A stretch of DNA of 64,000 bases from NCBI RefSeq assembly GCF_003996965.1, contig NZ_QWDM01000006.1, positions 62,001-126,000 of the forward strand, in the 5' to 3' direction. The DNA comes from Flavobacterium cupreum (GTDB taxonomy: Bacteria; Bacteroidota; Bacteroidia; Flavobacteriales; Flavobacteriaceae). The notes beneath the pieces were generated by a model that saw only the letters and a program-made list of their open reading frames with translations, was not told the DNA's origin and did no database searches. Shown piece after piece: positions 1-8,868 of the stretch (the first letter of the stretch is position 1; each line of letters begins with the position of its first letter). A program made the translations under genes and the position numbers.

Positions 1-1
1 C

Positions 2-397
2 AAACAGGACAATTATAATGCGACCTACTTAGGAGGGATGCCTGGAATTATGAGCAACCAACCAATAACAGTATTAAACCATTGGCAGCATCCAGGTGAT
101 ACATCCGGTTATCAGTTATATTCTTCAGGCGTAAACGGCGCAGCCGTCGAGGCATTTTCAAAATACTATGACAGTGATGCGACGATAACGGATGCTTCAT
201 ATATCAGGCTGAAAAATGTTTCATTATCGTATACCATACCGGAAAAATGGTTATCAGGATTGAAGTGCCGGGTATTTGTCGAAGGGCAAAACCTGCTTAC
301 CATTACACACTATAATGGTGCCGATCCTGAATTCAGATCACCGGGTTTCCTGCCACCGCTTAAAATATTTACGGCTGGATTGCAATTTACCTTATAA
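2..397 (+). CDS. SusC/RagA-type TonB-dependent outer-membrane receptor, C-terminal fragment
   Basis: The reading frame is open from the first bases of the window, so this is the 3' end of a larger gene; the ATG at 38 is internal. The visible ~131 residues have the usual closing strands of a SusC beta-barrel: the YIRLKNVSLSYTIP stretch, then the RVFVEGQNLLTIT stretch, then an acidic GADPEF turn, and a last strand ending in hydrophobic residues (LQFTL). SusC barrels import ligands captured by a SusD lipoprotein, using TonB energy. The susD-like gene follows 12 bases after the stop, which fits a susCD operon. The ligand cannot be told from this fragment. Confidence 0.9.
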   Translation, partial: KQDNYNATYLGGMPGIMSNQPITVLNHWQHPGDTSGYQLYSSGVNGAAVEAFSKYYDSDATITDASYIRLKNVSLSYTIPEKWLSGLKCRVFVEGQNLLTITHYNGADPEFRSPGFLPPLKIFTAGLQFTL

Positions 398-409
398 AAT
401 AACTAGACC

Positions 410-1789
410 ATGAAAAATATTATATTCAAATTTTCGATTTCACTTATGCTGCTGTGCTTCTTTTGTAACTGTGATAGCTTTGTAGAAATCGACCTACCGC
501 CGGGACAGTTAAATACACCAAGTGTATTTGAGGATCGCACTACGGCCAACGCTGCTATGGCGGACCTATATGCCAAACTGCGCGATTCGGGATTGATTAC
601 AGGAAACGGTACTGGGCTGTCTAACCTGATGGGTAATTACACAGACGAGCTCATTTACTATGGAAGTGCAACAACAGGTATACCTCCGTTTTACAATAAT
701 ACACTGACAGCTAACAATGGTACAGTTGCGTCATTTTGGAATGATAGCTATAATCAAATATATTCTGCAAATGCTATTATTCAGGGCGTTGCTGCCTCTG
801 TATCATTACGACAGCCCGACAAGGATCAACTGACTGGAGAAGCATTGTTTGTCAGGGCACTTATTCACTTTTACCTTGTGAATCTTTACGGTGCCGTGCC
901 GTATATTACCACGACCGATTATGAGATAAACCGTCATGCAGGTAGACTTGCCACTGAATTGGTATATCAATCAATCATTACCGATCTTGTGCAAGCACAG
1001 AACCTGATTGAAGAGGATTATGTTGTTGCTGAGCGCATCAGACCCAATAAAGGCGCTGCCATCGCTTTGCTTGCACGCGTTTATTTATATCATGGTGATT
1101 GGGCTGAAGCCTCAAATACAGCCAGTGTAGTACTTAATGATAGTCAATATGGTCTCGAAAGCAATGCCAATATGGTTTTTCTCAAAGGCAGTACATCAAC
1201 AATCTGGCAGTTTAAGCCAATGGCAGAAGGTGTCAATACCGCTGAAGGGGGAAACTTTGTATTTACCTCTGGACCTCCACCGTTTGTCGCACTCAGGGAG
1301 GATTTAGTTAATGCTTTCGAGGCGGGTGATCACCGCCGCATATCTTGGATAGGTACAGTGAGTGACGGCTCAACAACCTGGTATTTTGCCAACAAATATA
1401 AAGAACAGACCAATACCGGAAGCTCAGTAGAATACTCAATCGTTTTGCGGTTGTCTGAACAATTCCTAATTAGGGCCGAAGCCCGCGCAAGGCAGGGTGA
1501 ACTTAGTGGAGCTAAGGACGATCTTAATGTTGTAAGGCATGCTGCCGGGCTTGGTGATACGCCTGCTGTGAGCCAACAGGAAATCATAGACGCGATACTG
1601 CGCGAAAGGCGTGTGGAATTGTTTACTGAATACGGACACCGCTTTTTCGACTTGAAACGTAGCAACGCACTTGATACAACGCTTTCGACAGTTAAGACAG
1701 GCTGGAATACTACTGATGCTTTGTTGCCAGTACCAGAGACAGAACTATTGCTGAATCCCAATCTTGCACCACAAAATACCGGATATTGA
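410..1789 (+). CDS. SusD/RagB family outer-membrane lipoprotein
   Basis: 459 residues, a normal length for SusD/RagB. The N-terminus is a hydrophobic signal followed by Cys21 just before DSFVEID, the usual lipidation point of SusD lipoproteins. Helical TPR-like segments follow (ALFVRALIHFYLVNLYG near residue 145; AAIALLARVYLYHGDW near 218). The C-terminal part has the family block ILRERRVELFTEYGHRFFDLKR near 395-416. It forms the lid of a SusC transporter on the cell surface and binds the substrate. It lies between the susC fragment and a secreted S9 peptidase, so a peptide ligand, as for RagAB, is plausible; that is inference from context. Confidence 0.93.
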   Translation: MKNIIFKFSISLMLLCFFCNCDSFVEIDLPPGQLNTPSVFEDRTTANAAMADLYAKLRDSGLITGNGTGLSNLMGNYTDELIYYGSATTGIPPFYNNTLTANNGTVASFWNDSYNQIYSANAIIQGVAASVSLRQPDKDQLTGEALFVRALIHFYLVNLYGAVPYITTTDYEINRHAGRLATELVYQSIITDLVQAQNLIEEDYVVAERIRPNKGAAIALLARVYLYHGDWAEASNTASVVLNDSQYGLESNANMVFLKGSTSTIWQFKPMAEGVNTAEGGNFVFTSGPPPFVALREDLVNAFEAGDHRRISWIGTVSDGSTTWYFANKYKEQTNTGSSVEYSIVLRLSEQFLIRAEARARQGELSGAKDDLNVVRHAAGLGDTPAVSQQEIIDAILRERRVELFTEYGHRFFDLKRSNALDTTLSTVKTGWNTTDALLPVPETELLLNPNLAPQNTGY

Positions 1790-1792
1790 CTT

Positions 1793-4342
1793 ATGAAGCA
1801 TATTTCTTTATTTCGATATGTATTCTTTTTTTATTCTGTTATGATTACCTGCCCAGTTATGGGGCAGGTAATGCAAAAGGATTTAACACCAGCTGACTAC
1901 AATTTATGGAGTCGGCTTTCTGTCGGGACACTTTCCGAGAATGGAAAATGGGCTAGTTTTAATGTGTCGTATGAAAACGGTGCGGACACTTTATTTGTGA
2001 AACGAACTGACGGAAAATCTTGCTTTGATTTTGCTCAGGGACAGGATGGTCGTTTCTTTGGGAAAGACAAATTTGCCTGCCTGAAAAGTGGATTATGCAT
2101 TGCAAATCTTCAAACGGGAAATTTAAAAACTGTAAGCGAGGTAATTCGATATGAAATAACAAAAGAAAATTACATCATTGCTGAATCGCCATTTGGCAAT
2201 GTCAATAAAAATTTGACCATTTATAATGAAGAAGGTAATATTTACTTCGACATTAAAAATGTCACTGCATGGTCGTATAATGTCAAATCAGATGCTATCA
2301 TATATCAAACAAATGATACAGGAAGTCAGGCCATGTTGTTACTTCGACTGTCTAAAAACTTTCTCATCACCAAAATAGCGAAAACAGGCGAAACCGCAGC
2401 AACTAACTTTACTTGGCAGGACAATGGAGAATCGGTTGCGTTTCTTAAGAATGAGAACGAAAATACCAGTATAGGATTATATCGGCTAAATAATGCTAAC
2501 TACATGGAAATCAATAAAGAGTATGTTCACGAATTAGATTCAAATAAAGTATTTACATCACTGCTGCGGATTTCACCCGATGGGCAAAAAGTGTTCTTCG
2601 AGATCGGGAATAATACATTCGACCAGAACAACAATGACATAGAAATTTGGAATACCGAAGACAAAGTAGTTTATCCAAGTAAGGTCATGACAAAAGGATA
2701 CGAATTGATAGATAAAACCATAAGCTGGGAGCCAGATAGGGACAGTTACCAGTATCTCACAAATAACGAATTACCCCATTGTATAATTAGCGCTGATGGT
2801 AGACATGCTTTAGTATGGAACCCGAATGCTTATCAACCGCAACAAAAGCAAATTGGTGATACAGATTATTATCTGTTGGATATTGAAACCCGTGACAAGA
2901 AGTTGTTTCTGGCCAAGCAATCAGGCGATACAAATCAAATTTCTTTTTCTCCCAATAGTAATTTCGTTACTTATTTTCGTGAAAAGCAATGGTGGAATTA
3001 TAATATTAGTACCGGTGAAACTATCAGTTTAACAGCAAAACTGAAGGTCTCTTTTGAAGATGAAAGATATGACTGGGCCGGTGATGTGCCGCCATACGGC
3101 ACTGCAGAATGGACTTATGATGAATTAGGTGTATTAGTTCACGATGCATTTGATATCTGGAAAATTGTCTTAAACGGTAAAAGCAAAAGGCTTACTAATG
3201 GCAGGGAAACCAATACAATATTCCGGATTGTGACGCAAAATAAAAAGGAGGGTTTTTTCTATTTATCAAAGGAACAATGGCTAACCGGAACTACCGGGAA
3301 CCGAACAGTGTACTACAGATGGAACGCGCATAGCACATGCAAACCTCTAATATATGATGGCTATTCGCAGTCTGAGCTGAAGGTCAATGCAAAAGGAGAT
3401 GCAAAACTATTTGTAGAGCAAAACTATAACCTGCCGCCACGCTTGATGTATCAAAATAACGGAGTAATAGCGAGGTCACTCTATCAAAGTAACCCACAGC
3501 ATTTTGGTTACAAGTGGGGAAAGGCTGTAAATGTAACTTACTCGAATTCTAAAGGGCAGCAATTGCAAGGCACCTTATACTATCCCGCCGGGTTTAATTC
3601 CACTAAACTTTATCCTGTTATTGTGAATATTTATGAATATTTATCCAAAGGATTTTATGAGTATGTAAATCCTACATTGCATAACCAAACCGGTTACAAC
3701 AAGAGTAATTACATTTCACAAGGATATTTTGTATTCGAGCCAGACATTCATTACGAAATGGGAAATCCAGGATTATCAGCAGTCGATTGCGTGACGGCAG
3801 GAGTTAATGCGATATTACATATTTCTGGAATCGACAGCAAGAGAATCGGGTTGATTGGGCATTCATTCGGTGGGTACCAAGCTAATATGATAATAACTAG
3901 AACTAATCTTTTTGCAACCGCTGTAGTAGGAGCTGGAATTTCTGATTTAACCACTCATTTTCTTTGTATTAATGAAAATCGCGCACGACAAAATAATTAT
4001 CATTTTGAGTCCGGACAATTTAGGATGAACGGCTCTCTTTTTGAATTAGCTGAAAATTATGCAGCCAATTCGCCATTGAATTTTGTTAAAAATGTAGATA
4101 CCCCGTTGCTTTTATGGACGGGAAGGAACGATCGACAAGTATTACCAAGCCAATCTATGGAATTTCATCTTGCACTGCGTAGGCTTGAAAAATCAAGCGT
4201 TATGCTTGTATATCCCGAGGAAACGCATGCAATGAAGCGGAAAGCTGATCAGGAAGATCTGACAATTCGTATAATGGAATGGTTTGATCATTTCTTAAAA
4301 GATAAACCCGCCCTAGAATGGATGAAACCAGATAAGATTTAA
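1793..4342 (+). CDS. Secreted S9 (prolyl oligopeptidase family) serine peptidase
   Basis: 849 residues with an N-terminal signal peptide ending near Gly-Gln 24-25. The first ~580 residues are repetitive beta-rich sequence compatible with a WD40/beta-propeller that gates the active site. The C-terminal 250 residues are an alpha/beta hydrolase with nucleophile GHSFGG (Ser near 690), acid in TGRNDRQV (Asp near 780) and His in EETHAM (near 811), the S9 triad order. Only three bases separate it from the susD-like stop, so it belongs to that operon. The likely role is cleavage of peptides before or after SusCD uptake. It is longer than dipeptidyl peptidase IV, and exact specificity is unknown. Confidence 0.9.
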   Translation: MKHISLFRYVFFFYSVMITCPVMGQVMQKDLTPADYNLWSRLSVGTLSENGKWASFNVSYENGADTLFVKRTDGKSCFDFAQGQDGRFFGKDKFACLKSGLCIANLQTGNLKTVSEVIRYEITKENYIIAESPFGNVNKNLTIYNEEGNIYFDIKNVTAWSYNVKSDAIIYQTNDTGSQAMLLLRLSKNFLITKIAKTGETAATNFTWQDNGESVAFLKNENENTSIGLYRLNNANYMEINKEYVHELDSNKVFTSLLRISPDGQKVFFEIGNNTFDQNNNDIEIWNTEDKVVYPSKVMTKGYELIDKTISWEPDRDSYQYLTNNELPHCIISADGRHALVWNPNAYQPQQKQIGDTDYYLLDIETRDKKLFLAKQSGDTNQISFSPNSNFVTYFREKQWWNYNISTGETISLTAKLKVSFEDERYDWAGDVPPYGTAEWTYDELGVLVHDAFDIWKIVLNGKSKRLTNGRETNTIFRIVTQNKKEGFFYLSKEQWLTGTTGNRTVYYRWNAHSTCKPLIYDGYSQSELKVNAKGDAKLFVEQNYNLPPRLMYQNNGVIARSLYQSNPQHFGYKWGKAVNVTYSNSKGQQLQGTLYYPAGFNSTKLYPVIVNIYEYLSKGFYEYVNPTLHNQTGYNKSNYISQGYFVFEPDIHYEMGNPGLSAVDCVTAGVNAILHISGIDSKRIGLIGHSFGGYQANMIITRTNLFATAVVGAGISDLTTHFLCINENRARQNNYHFESGQFRMNGSLFELAENYAANSPLNFVKNVDTPLLLWTGRNDRQVLPSQSMEFHLALRRLEKSSVMLVYPEETHAMKRKADQEDLTIRIMEWFDHFLKDKPALEWMKPDKI

Positions 4343-4358
4343 TGTAATTTAGACCGCA

Positions 4359-4637
4359 TTAATTAGGAATTTTGTAGAGTTCAATTGTACACATGCCAGC
4401 AGCATTTTTGCCCCACAATTGGGTACCGCCTGGAAGGCCGTTAACTGTACAGAGTTGGTTACCAACATCAGCGCATAATCCTGCTTGCTGACAAATTGTA
4501 CCTTGTGCGTTGTTTCTAATATATCCTTGAATAATGGTCCTCTTTGCAGTTTTTGAATAACCATTTACGAATGCAGTGCTAATTGACAATACTATGAAAC
4601 ATAATGAGGCTAATTTTTTGAAAGTATAATTTTTCAT
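4359..4637 (-). CDS. Small secreted four-cysteine protein, DUF6520-like (copy 1)
   Basis: 92 residues: a hydrophobic export signal (about residues 8-25), a basic linker, then a mature part with Cys49, Cys55, Cys63 and Cys83. The spacing (6, 8, 20) is identical to that of the neighbour at 4710-4991, and both share LCTVNG and GTQLW blocks and end in a YKI motif. It matches my memory of the DUF6520 family of Bacteroidota, which has no known function. It is convergent with the S9 peptidase (16 bases apart) and last in the minus-strand cluster. Four conserved cysteines in an exported protein suggest two disulfides or a thiol-metal site. Confidence 0.75.
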   Translation of the reverse strand: MKNYTFKKLASLCFIVLSISTAFVNGYSKTAKRTIIQGYIRNNAQGTICQQAGLCADVGNQLCTVNGLPGGTQLWGKNAAGMCTIELYKIPN

Positions 4638-4664
4638 TGTTCTTTTTTTTAAATAATAATTATT

Positions 4665-4693
4665 AGAAATGCAGCCACCAAGGCTGCATTTCT
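4665..4693. terminator. Strong hairpin between the two DUF6520-like genes
   Basis: A perfect 12-bp stem, AGAAATGCAGCC (4665-4676) with GGCTGCATTTCT (4682-4693) and a 5-base loop. It lies between two tandem minus-strand genes. On the minus strand there is no clean T-run after the stem, so it may act as a processing or partial termination site that sets different levels of the two small proteins. On the plus strand it is followed by TTTT. Confidence 0.6.
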
Positions 4694-4709
4694 TTTACAA
4701 ATCAGTTGC

Positions 4710-4991
4710 TTACTGAATCTTGTAGATTTCATCAACGCAGCGATTTTGATCATTTTTTTTCCAAAGCTGTGTTCCTGTTGGCTGACCGTTGACAGTACAA
4801 AGTGGGCCATTAACATCGGTACACATGATTGATTCCGTACAGCTGGTGCCTAGCGGATTGTTTTTAATATGACCTCTAAAATTTGTCAGTGCTCCCTTTC
4901 CGCCAGAATTGTTCATAGCGTAGGTGCCGAAAGCACCGCCTAGCGCAAGCATAATAGCAAACGCCGGCAAGATTTGTTTGAATGTTTTCAT
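4710..4991 (-). CDS. Small secreted four-cysteine protein, DUF6520-like (copy 2)
   Basis: 93 residues. A clear signal peptide (hydrophobic 8-22) ends at about Tyr-Ala-Met 24-26. The mature part of ~67 residues has Cys51, Cys57, Cys65 and Cys85, aligned exactly with the cysteines of the protein at 4359-4637, and the same LCTVNG and TGTQLW blocks. The two are tandem paralogues. Upstream in the same direction lie a membrane-anchored unknown and a MauE/DoxX-like protein, which suggests a shared redox-dependent maturation step. Function is unknown. Confidence 0.78.
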   Translation of the reverse strand: MKTFKQILPAFAIMLALGGAFGTYAMNNSGGKGALTNFRGHIKNNPLGTSCTESIMCTDVNGPLCTVNGQPTGTQLWKKNDQNRCVDEIYKIQ

Positions 4992-5075
4992 AATAATAAA
5001 TTATTAAAGATTGGGATCTACTCTATTTCAGGTTTTCGATCTTATCCCTGATATCGGCCGATATATCGTTGGCAA

Positions 5076-6140
5076 TCATTTGACTGCATAATGTTTTGTG
5101 ATGAGATCAGTTAGTTTATAGCTGACCAATGTGTGTCCGATGATTGCGTATAAATTGTTTCCGCTGGCGTACATTGCACGCAATTTCTTTTTTTTAATGT
5201 TGTATATGTAAAGGCTGCTTATATAACTGCGGTCTGTAATACTGTAAACATCTATAATGCTTGCTTGTTTCCATATCTTTTCGTCTTCATATTTCCCTAT
5301 CAGCTCAGAATTGACAAATAGTAATCCATTGTATACAGCTGCAGTCCTATTAATAGACAAAGGTGGTGCAGACATTTTTTTTGCATTATGACTTTTGATG
5401 TACGATACCTTTATCTTAGCCTTGGAAACAGTATCGATAGTATTCCCGCGAGAATCCAGCGACAAGTCAGGATTTGCTATTATATATTGGTTTCTGTACA
5501 GGTAAACATATACAAGTTTTTTTAATTCTGCATCGTAATACAATGAACCATCTACATCGAAGTTCCCGTCAATTTGTTTTTGTAGCAGCCTCTGATTTAT
5601 TTTGTTTCTTCCATCAAGTTTAGATAAACCCAAAATGCTTTCACCGTCTTTATTGTGGGTACGATATGCAATATTCACTGAATCAATTACAACTACATGC
5701 GAAAATGTTTTGTCTGGCCTAACTACATATTTCATTTTTAGTGATTTTAGTTCCCCTCGAAATACGCAAGGTACAGTGCCATCGACCAGGAATATCTGGG
5801 AACCCCTTACACGAACCTCCACGGAGCGATAAGGCAGGTCCATTTGGTCAATTTGCATTACATGTGGTTGAAGCTTCTTTAGTTTTTTGTCGACTGATGC
5901 AAAATATAGTGGTGCATCATAATTCCCTAAATAGATGCTGTCATCTGATTCCCCGGCAAAATAGTATCCTTTTAATTGGAGGTCGATTTCATAATTTTTC
6001 TCTACTTGATCTGAAAATCGCCTAATGAAATTATTACGGTGGTGCATGATATCTTCGGAAGTAAGAAACAGCACTACGACAATACCTACAGCAAATGCTG
6101 TTATAAATCCCATCACTGTTATTGCTCTAGCTGTTTTCAT
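5076..6140 (-). CDS. Membrane-anchored extracytoplasmic protein of unknown function
   Basis: 354 residues. One N-terminal transmembrane segment (about 8-28, rich in Val, Ile and Phe) should anchor a large extracytoplasmic domain. That domain is a run of short beta strands and turns (YRSVEVRVRGSQIFLVDG, LKKLVYVYLYRNQYIIANPD, KKKLRAMYASGNNLYAIIGH), compatible with a beta-propeller, though no family motif is recognised. Its start overlaps the stop of the MauE/DoxX-like gene by four bases (ATGA), so the two are translationally coupled. I cannot assign a reaction. Confidence 0.7.
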   Translation of the reverse strand: MKTARAITVMGFITAFAVGIVVVLFLTSEDIMHHRNNFIRRFSDQVEKNYEIDLQLKGYYFAGESDDSIYLGNYDAPLYFASVDKKLKKLQPHVMQIDQMDLPYRSVEVRVRGSQIFLVDGTVPCVFRGELKSLKMKYVVRPDKTFSHVVVIDSVNIAYRTHNKDGESILGLSKLDGRNKINQRLLQKQIDGNFDVDGSLYYDAELKKLVYVYLYRNQYIIANPDLSLDSRGNTIDTVSKAKIKVSYIKSHNAKKMSAPPLSINRTAAVYNGLLFVNSELIGKYEDEKIWKQASIIDVYSITDRSYISSLYIYNIKKKKLRAMYASGNNLYAIIGHTLVSYKLTDLITKHYAVK

Positions 6141-6586
6141 GACAGATTATATTGAAAGTTGCTAGATTGAACTAAGGCAGCAATGCCTCCCAGTATTATG
6201 AAAGCTAAATTAAAAACAAGATGCTGGTTCCATGTCATTTTCTCTAAAACGCCACCACAGGAACATGGTACGAATGAGCTGAAATTTAAAATGATGTAGA
6301 TGTATGTGGTGAACATCACCATTAAACCAAAAGCAGAAAACAGCCCTACTGTTCGCCATTTTTCAGATAATAATAGTATGCTTATTAAAATTTCAAAGGC
6401 CGGTACTCCCCATGCTACATATCGGGCGAAGGCACTTAATAATGGGGACTGTGCAAGCTGTACACGAAAGTTTTCATAATCCAGTATTTTACTTACAGCT
6501 GCGTAAATAAATAGGGAGACAAATAGTAAGCAGATTAGATATACAAAAGTACTTTTAAAGGAGATAGATATTTTCATGACATCCAT
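6137..6586 (-). CDS. MauE/DoxX-like redox-associated membrane protein
   Basis: 149 residues with four hydrophobic segments (about 10-30, 50-70, 76-98, 118-140). A Cys-X-Cys-Gly-Gly motif (PCSCGG, near residue 109) lies just before the last helix. MauE-type proteins are quinone-linked or thiol-handling membrane proteins needed to mature cysteine-rich secreted subunits such as the methylamine dehydrogenase small chain. Here it is the first gene of a minus-strand cluster ending in two small four-cysteine secreted proteins, so a disulfide-forming role for them is a reasonable inference. MauE versus DoxX assignment is by motif only. Confidence 0.75.
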   Translation of the reverse strand: MDVMKISISFKSTFVYLICLLFVSLFIYAAVSKILDYENFRVQLAQSPLLSAFARYVAWGVPAFEILISILLLSEKWRTVGLFSAFGLMVMFTTYIYIILNFSSFVPCSCGGVLEKMTWNQHLVFNLAFIILGGIAALVQSSNFQYNLS

Positions 6587-6728
6587 TTTTATCTCACAGT
6601 GGTTTATTCGAAAATAATGTGTTTGCAGACTAAAATATAATATTCCAACAGCTCATATTGAATTGACCACCACCGTGTTATTGTTTACAGATGCTAAATT
6701 AGATAGATATCTTTAGAGAATTGTTAAC

Positions 6729-6761
6729 AAAACCGAGCCAAAATTTATAAAAACCGAGCCA
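6729..6761. promoter_or_regulatory. Direct repeat upstream of the MauE-like gene, 21-bp period
   Basis: The 12-mer AAAACCGAGCCA occurs at 6729-6740 and again at 6750-6761, start to start 21 bp, two helical turns. It sits about 145-175 bp upstream of the MauE-like start. A 21-bp period of direct repeats is the usual layout for LytTR-domain activators. No LytTR gene lies beside this cluster, so the binding protein is unknown. Confidence 0.45.
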
Positions 6762-6793
6762 ATTTACACTGTTCTACAATATTCAAGCAAAAA

Positions 6794-6811
6794 GGCTGGC
6801 AAATGCCAGCC
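6794..6811 (-). terminator. Terminator of the S24 repressor gene
   Basis: The stem GGCTGGCA (6794-6801) pairs with TGCCAGCC (6804-6811). Read on the minus strand it is followed by TTTTT. It lies 22 bases past the stop of the S24 repressor gene. Confidence 0.8.
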
Positions 6812-6832
6812 TCATACTGAAAAAAGTACTTG

Positions 6833-7597
6833 TTATTTTTCTCGCTCTAGCCTCCGAATATCATTCTTCAATTCCAAAAACATTTCTTCAATACTGCCGG
6901 GAACAATGTTTACACGTTTTTTGTCCTTTTTGCCTAGGTTACATTTGAATTCCCAAATCTGTTCGATCTCCGATGCTTTAACCTCGTAAGGAGTATAAAA
7001 AGATTCGTCAGATTCGACCACTAGCAAGTTTTTCTTGTTTTTATTTAATCGTTTGTAGACAATCCCATCATTTTTAGTCATGATAATGTATGTCCTGCCG
7101 TCAACTACCTCACCAAGTTTTTCTATATATTTGGCAACAATAACATCACCGTCTTCATGTGGGGGCATGGAATCTCCATCAACCGTAAATCCCCTGTGAA
7201 GGCCAGGTCCTAGAAAAGGAAGTGAGATGCGCGGCAGGCTTTCAATATATTCCGGATCTGAATATCCGTTCATATAGCCAGCTTTGGCTTTCTGAGTGAC
7301 AATTTCAATAAGATTATCCCCTTCATTGTTGACAATAACTGGAAGAAGAAGCCTGTTATTTTCGAGTTTAACCAAGTCATCCATTTTAATTTTACGCACA
7401 TCAGCGCAAAGCAGTATGTCAATGCTAATCCCATAATACTGGGATATTCTCTTTAAAATTTCATAGGGAGCTTCCGAAGTCCCGTCTTCGTATTTCACAT
7501 ACCTCCCTCGCGTTATTAGAAGGCTTTCAGCAAGCTTTTCCTGTGAAATTTTCTTTTTCATTCTCAAGCTCCTAATGTTGTCGGAAAATAAAGACAT
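6833..7597 (-). CDS. XRE-type repressor with S24 (LexA-like) self-cleavage domain
   Basis: 254 residues from the ATG at 7597; a longer frame reaches 7672, but its extra residues do not resemble the family. Residues 4-60 are a helix-turn-helix DNA-binding domain. The C-terminal half is an S24 peptidase with Ser143 (GDSM) and Lys182 (VYKRL) as the Ser-Lys dyad, and an Ala106-Gly107 bond in KAKAGY as the likely cleavage site. All parts for RecA-stimulated autocleavage are therefore present. It diverges from dinB and dnaE, the classic layout of an SOS-type mutagenesis cassette, and probably represses itself and those genes through the 77-bp gap between them. Confidence 0.9.
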   Translation of the reverse strand: MSLFSDNIRSLRMKKKISQEKLAESLLITRGRYVKYEDGTSEAPYEILKRISQYYGISIDILLCADVRKIKMDDLVKLENNRLLLPVIVNNEGDNLIEIVTQKAKAGYMNGYSDPEYIESLPRISLPFLGPGLHRGFTVDGDSMPPHEDGDVIVAKYIEKLGEVVDGRTYIIMTKNDGIVYKRLNKNKKNLLVVESDESFYTPYEVKASEIEQIWEFKCNLGKKDKKRVNIVPGSIEEMFLELKNDIRRLEREK

Positions 7598-7674
7598 GAT
7601 GATTTTGTTACGATTTAGAACATCAAATATATGATATTTTGTTCCAATCTGTGCTAATTTTGTTGAGTGCAAAA
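7598..7674. promoter_or_regulatory. Divergent operator-promoter gap of the mutagenesis cassette
   Basis: A 77-bp AT-rich gap separates the repressor start (7597) and the dinB start (7675). It contains a dyad with outer half-sites GAACA and TGTTC (about 7617-7643) around an inner TCA...TGA pair. This is a candidate operator for the S24 repressor. No single perfect palindrome is present, so the site is a suggestion. Confidence 0.4.
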
Positions 7675-8865
7675 ATGAAAGTTATGGCGAGGGCAATTGT
7701 ACATATGGACTTGGATACTTTTTTTGTATCCTGTGAAAGACTGACCAATTCAGGATTGAATGGCATTCCGCTCATTATTGGCGGTGGTGAAAGAGGTGTT
7801 GTGGCATCATGTTCCTATGAAGCTCGAACCTTTGGCGTGCGATCGGCAATGCCAATTAAGATGGCACTGCGCCTTTGCCCCCAAGCAAAAGTGATGAAAG
7901 GTGATATGGAACTATATTCTAAATTATCCCATGCTGTAACCGAAGTTATCGAAGAAAAAGCACCGGTTATGGAGAAAGCCAGTATCGACGAATTTTATCT
8001 TGATATCACCGGTATGGATAAATTTTACGGCTCCTACACATGGACCAATGAGCTTGCCCAGTCCGTTACAAAGGAGACAGGACTGCCGATAAGTTTTGCC
8101 TTGTCGGTCAATAAGACGGTATCAAAAATTGCTACCGGTGAAGGAAAACCCAAAGGAAATCTTGAGATACCGGAAAACATGGTAAAACCTTTTCTTAATC
8201 CGCTGTCTATAAAAAAAATACCAATGGTAGGCGATGCCACTTTTCAATTGCTATCCCGTATAGGTATAAGGAATATCCAGACACTTTCCGAAATGCCGGC
8301 CGATGTACTGCAGCAGATGATTGGCAAGAATGGCATCGAATTGTGGAAAAAAGCCAACGGTATAGACCACAATCCCGTTGAACCTTACACCGAGCGCAAA
8401 TCTATTTCTACAGAGCATACTTTTTTACAGGATACGATTGATATTGAAAAGCTCAAAAGAGTACTTCAGGGAATGGTGGAAAAACTGGCTTTTCAGCTTC
8501 GTTCTGAAGGCTGGCTTACCTCAACAGTGGTCATTAAAATACGCTATGCAAATTTCGATACCGAAACCAAACAATGCAGAGTCCAATACACGTCCGCAGA
8601 TCATATCCTGATAAAGAATGTAACGGACCTTTTCAGTAAACTCTACCAGCGCAGGATGCGCTTGCGCCTGATAGGAATTCGGTTCAGCGGTCTGGTAAGG
8701 GGTACTTATCAAATCAACATGTTTGAAGACACGGAAGAAATGATGTCTTTGTACCAGGCTATGGATAGAATGAAAACCCGGTACGGCTTTGATGCCGTAA
8801 TGCGTGGAGGAGGCGCAACATTCAAACCCAACAACAAAGATGAAATATTAAAAAGAAAAAAATAA
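7675..8865 (+). CDS. dinB: Y-family DNA polymerase IV
   Basis: 396 residues from the ATG at 7675; an upstream ATG at 7639 would add 12 unlike residues. Y-family catalytic motifs are intact: MDLDTFFVSCE (first metal-binding Asp) near residues 9-19 and SIDEFYLD (Asp-Glu pair) near 105. The thumb has helix-hairpin-helix-like text around IPMVGDATFQLLSRIG, and the little-finger domain is complete. It extends primers across DNA lesions with low fidelity. dnaE follows after 3 bases and the S24 repressor diverges upstream, so the three form one damage-response unit. It could be called ImuB-like from context, but the active site is intact, as in DinB. Confidence 0.93.
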   Translation: MKVMARAIVHMDLDTFFVSCERLTNSGLNGIPLIIGGGERGVVASCSYEARTFGVRSAMPIKMALRLCPQAKVMKGDMELYSKLSHAVTEVIEEKAPVMEKASIDEFYLDITGMDKFYGSYTWTNELAQSVTKETGLPISFALSVNKTVSKIATGEGKPKGNLEIPENMVKPFLNPLSIKKIPMVGDATFQLLSRIGIRNIQTLSEMPADVLQQMIGKNGIELWKKANGIDHNPVEPYTERKSISTEHTFLQDTIDIEKLKRVLQGMVEKLAFQLRSEGWLTSTVVIKIRYANFDTETKQCRVQYTSADHILIKNVTDLFSKLYQRRMRLRLIGIRFSGLVRGTYQINMFEDTEEMMSLYQAMDRMKTRYGFDAVMRGGGATFKPNNKDEILKRKK

Positions 8866-8868
8866 GCC

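Noticed and set aside
1330..1761. Minus-strand ORF inside the SusD-like gene
   Set aside because: Shadow of a well-supported gene; Ser/Leu-rich translation without motifs.
7639..7674. Upstream DinB start, and an S24 repressor start at 7672
   Set aside because: Both would put coding sequence across the shared promoter and add residues unlike the families.
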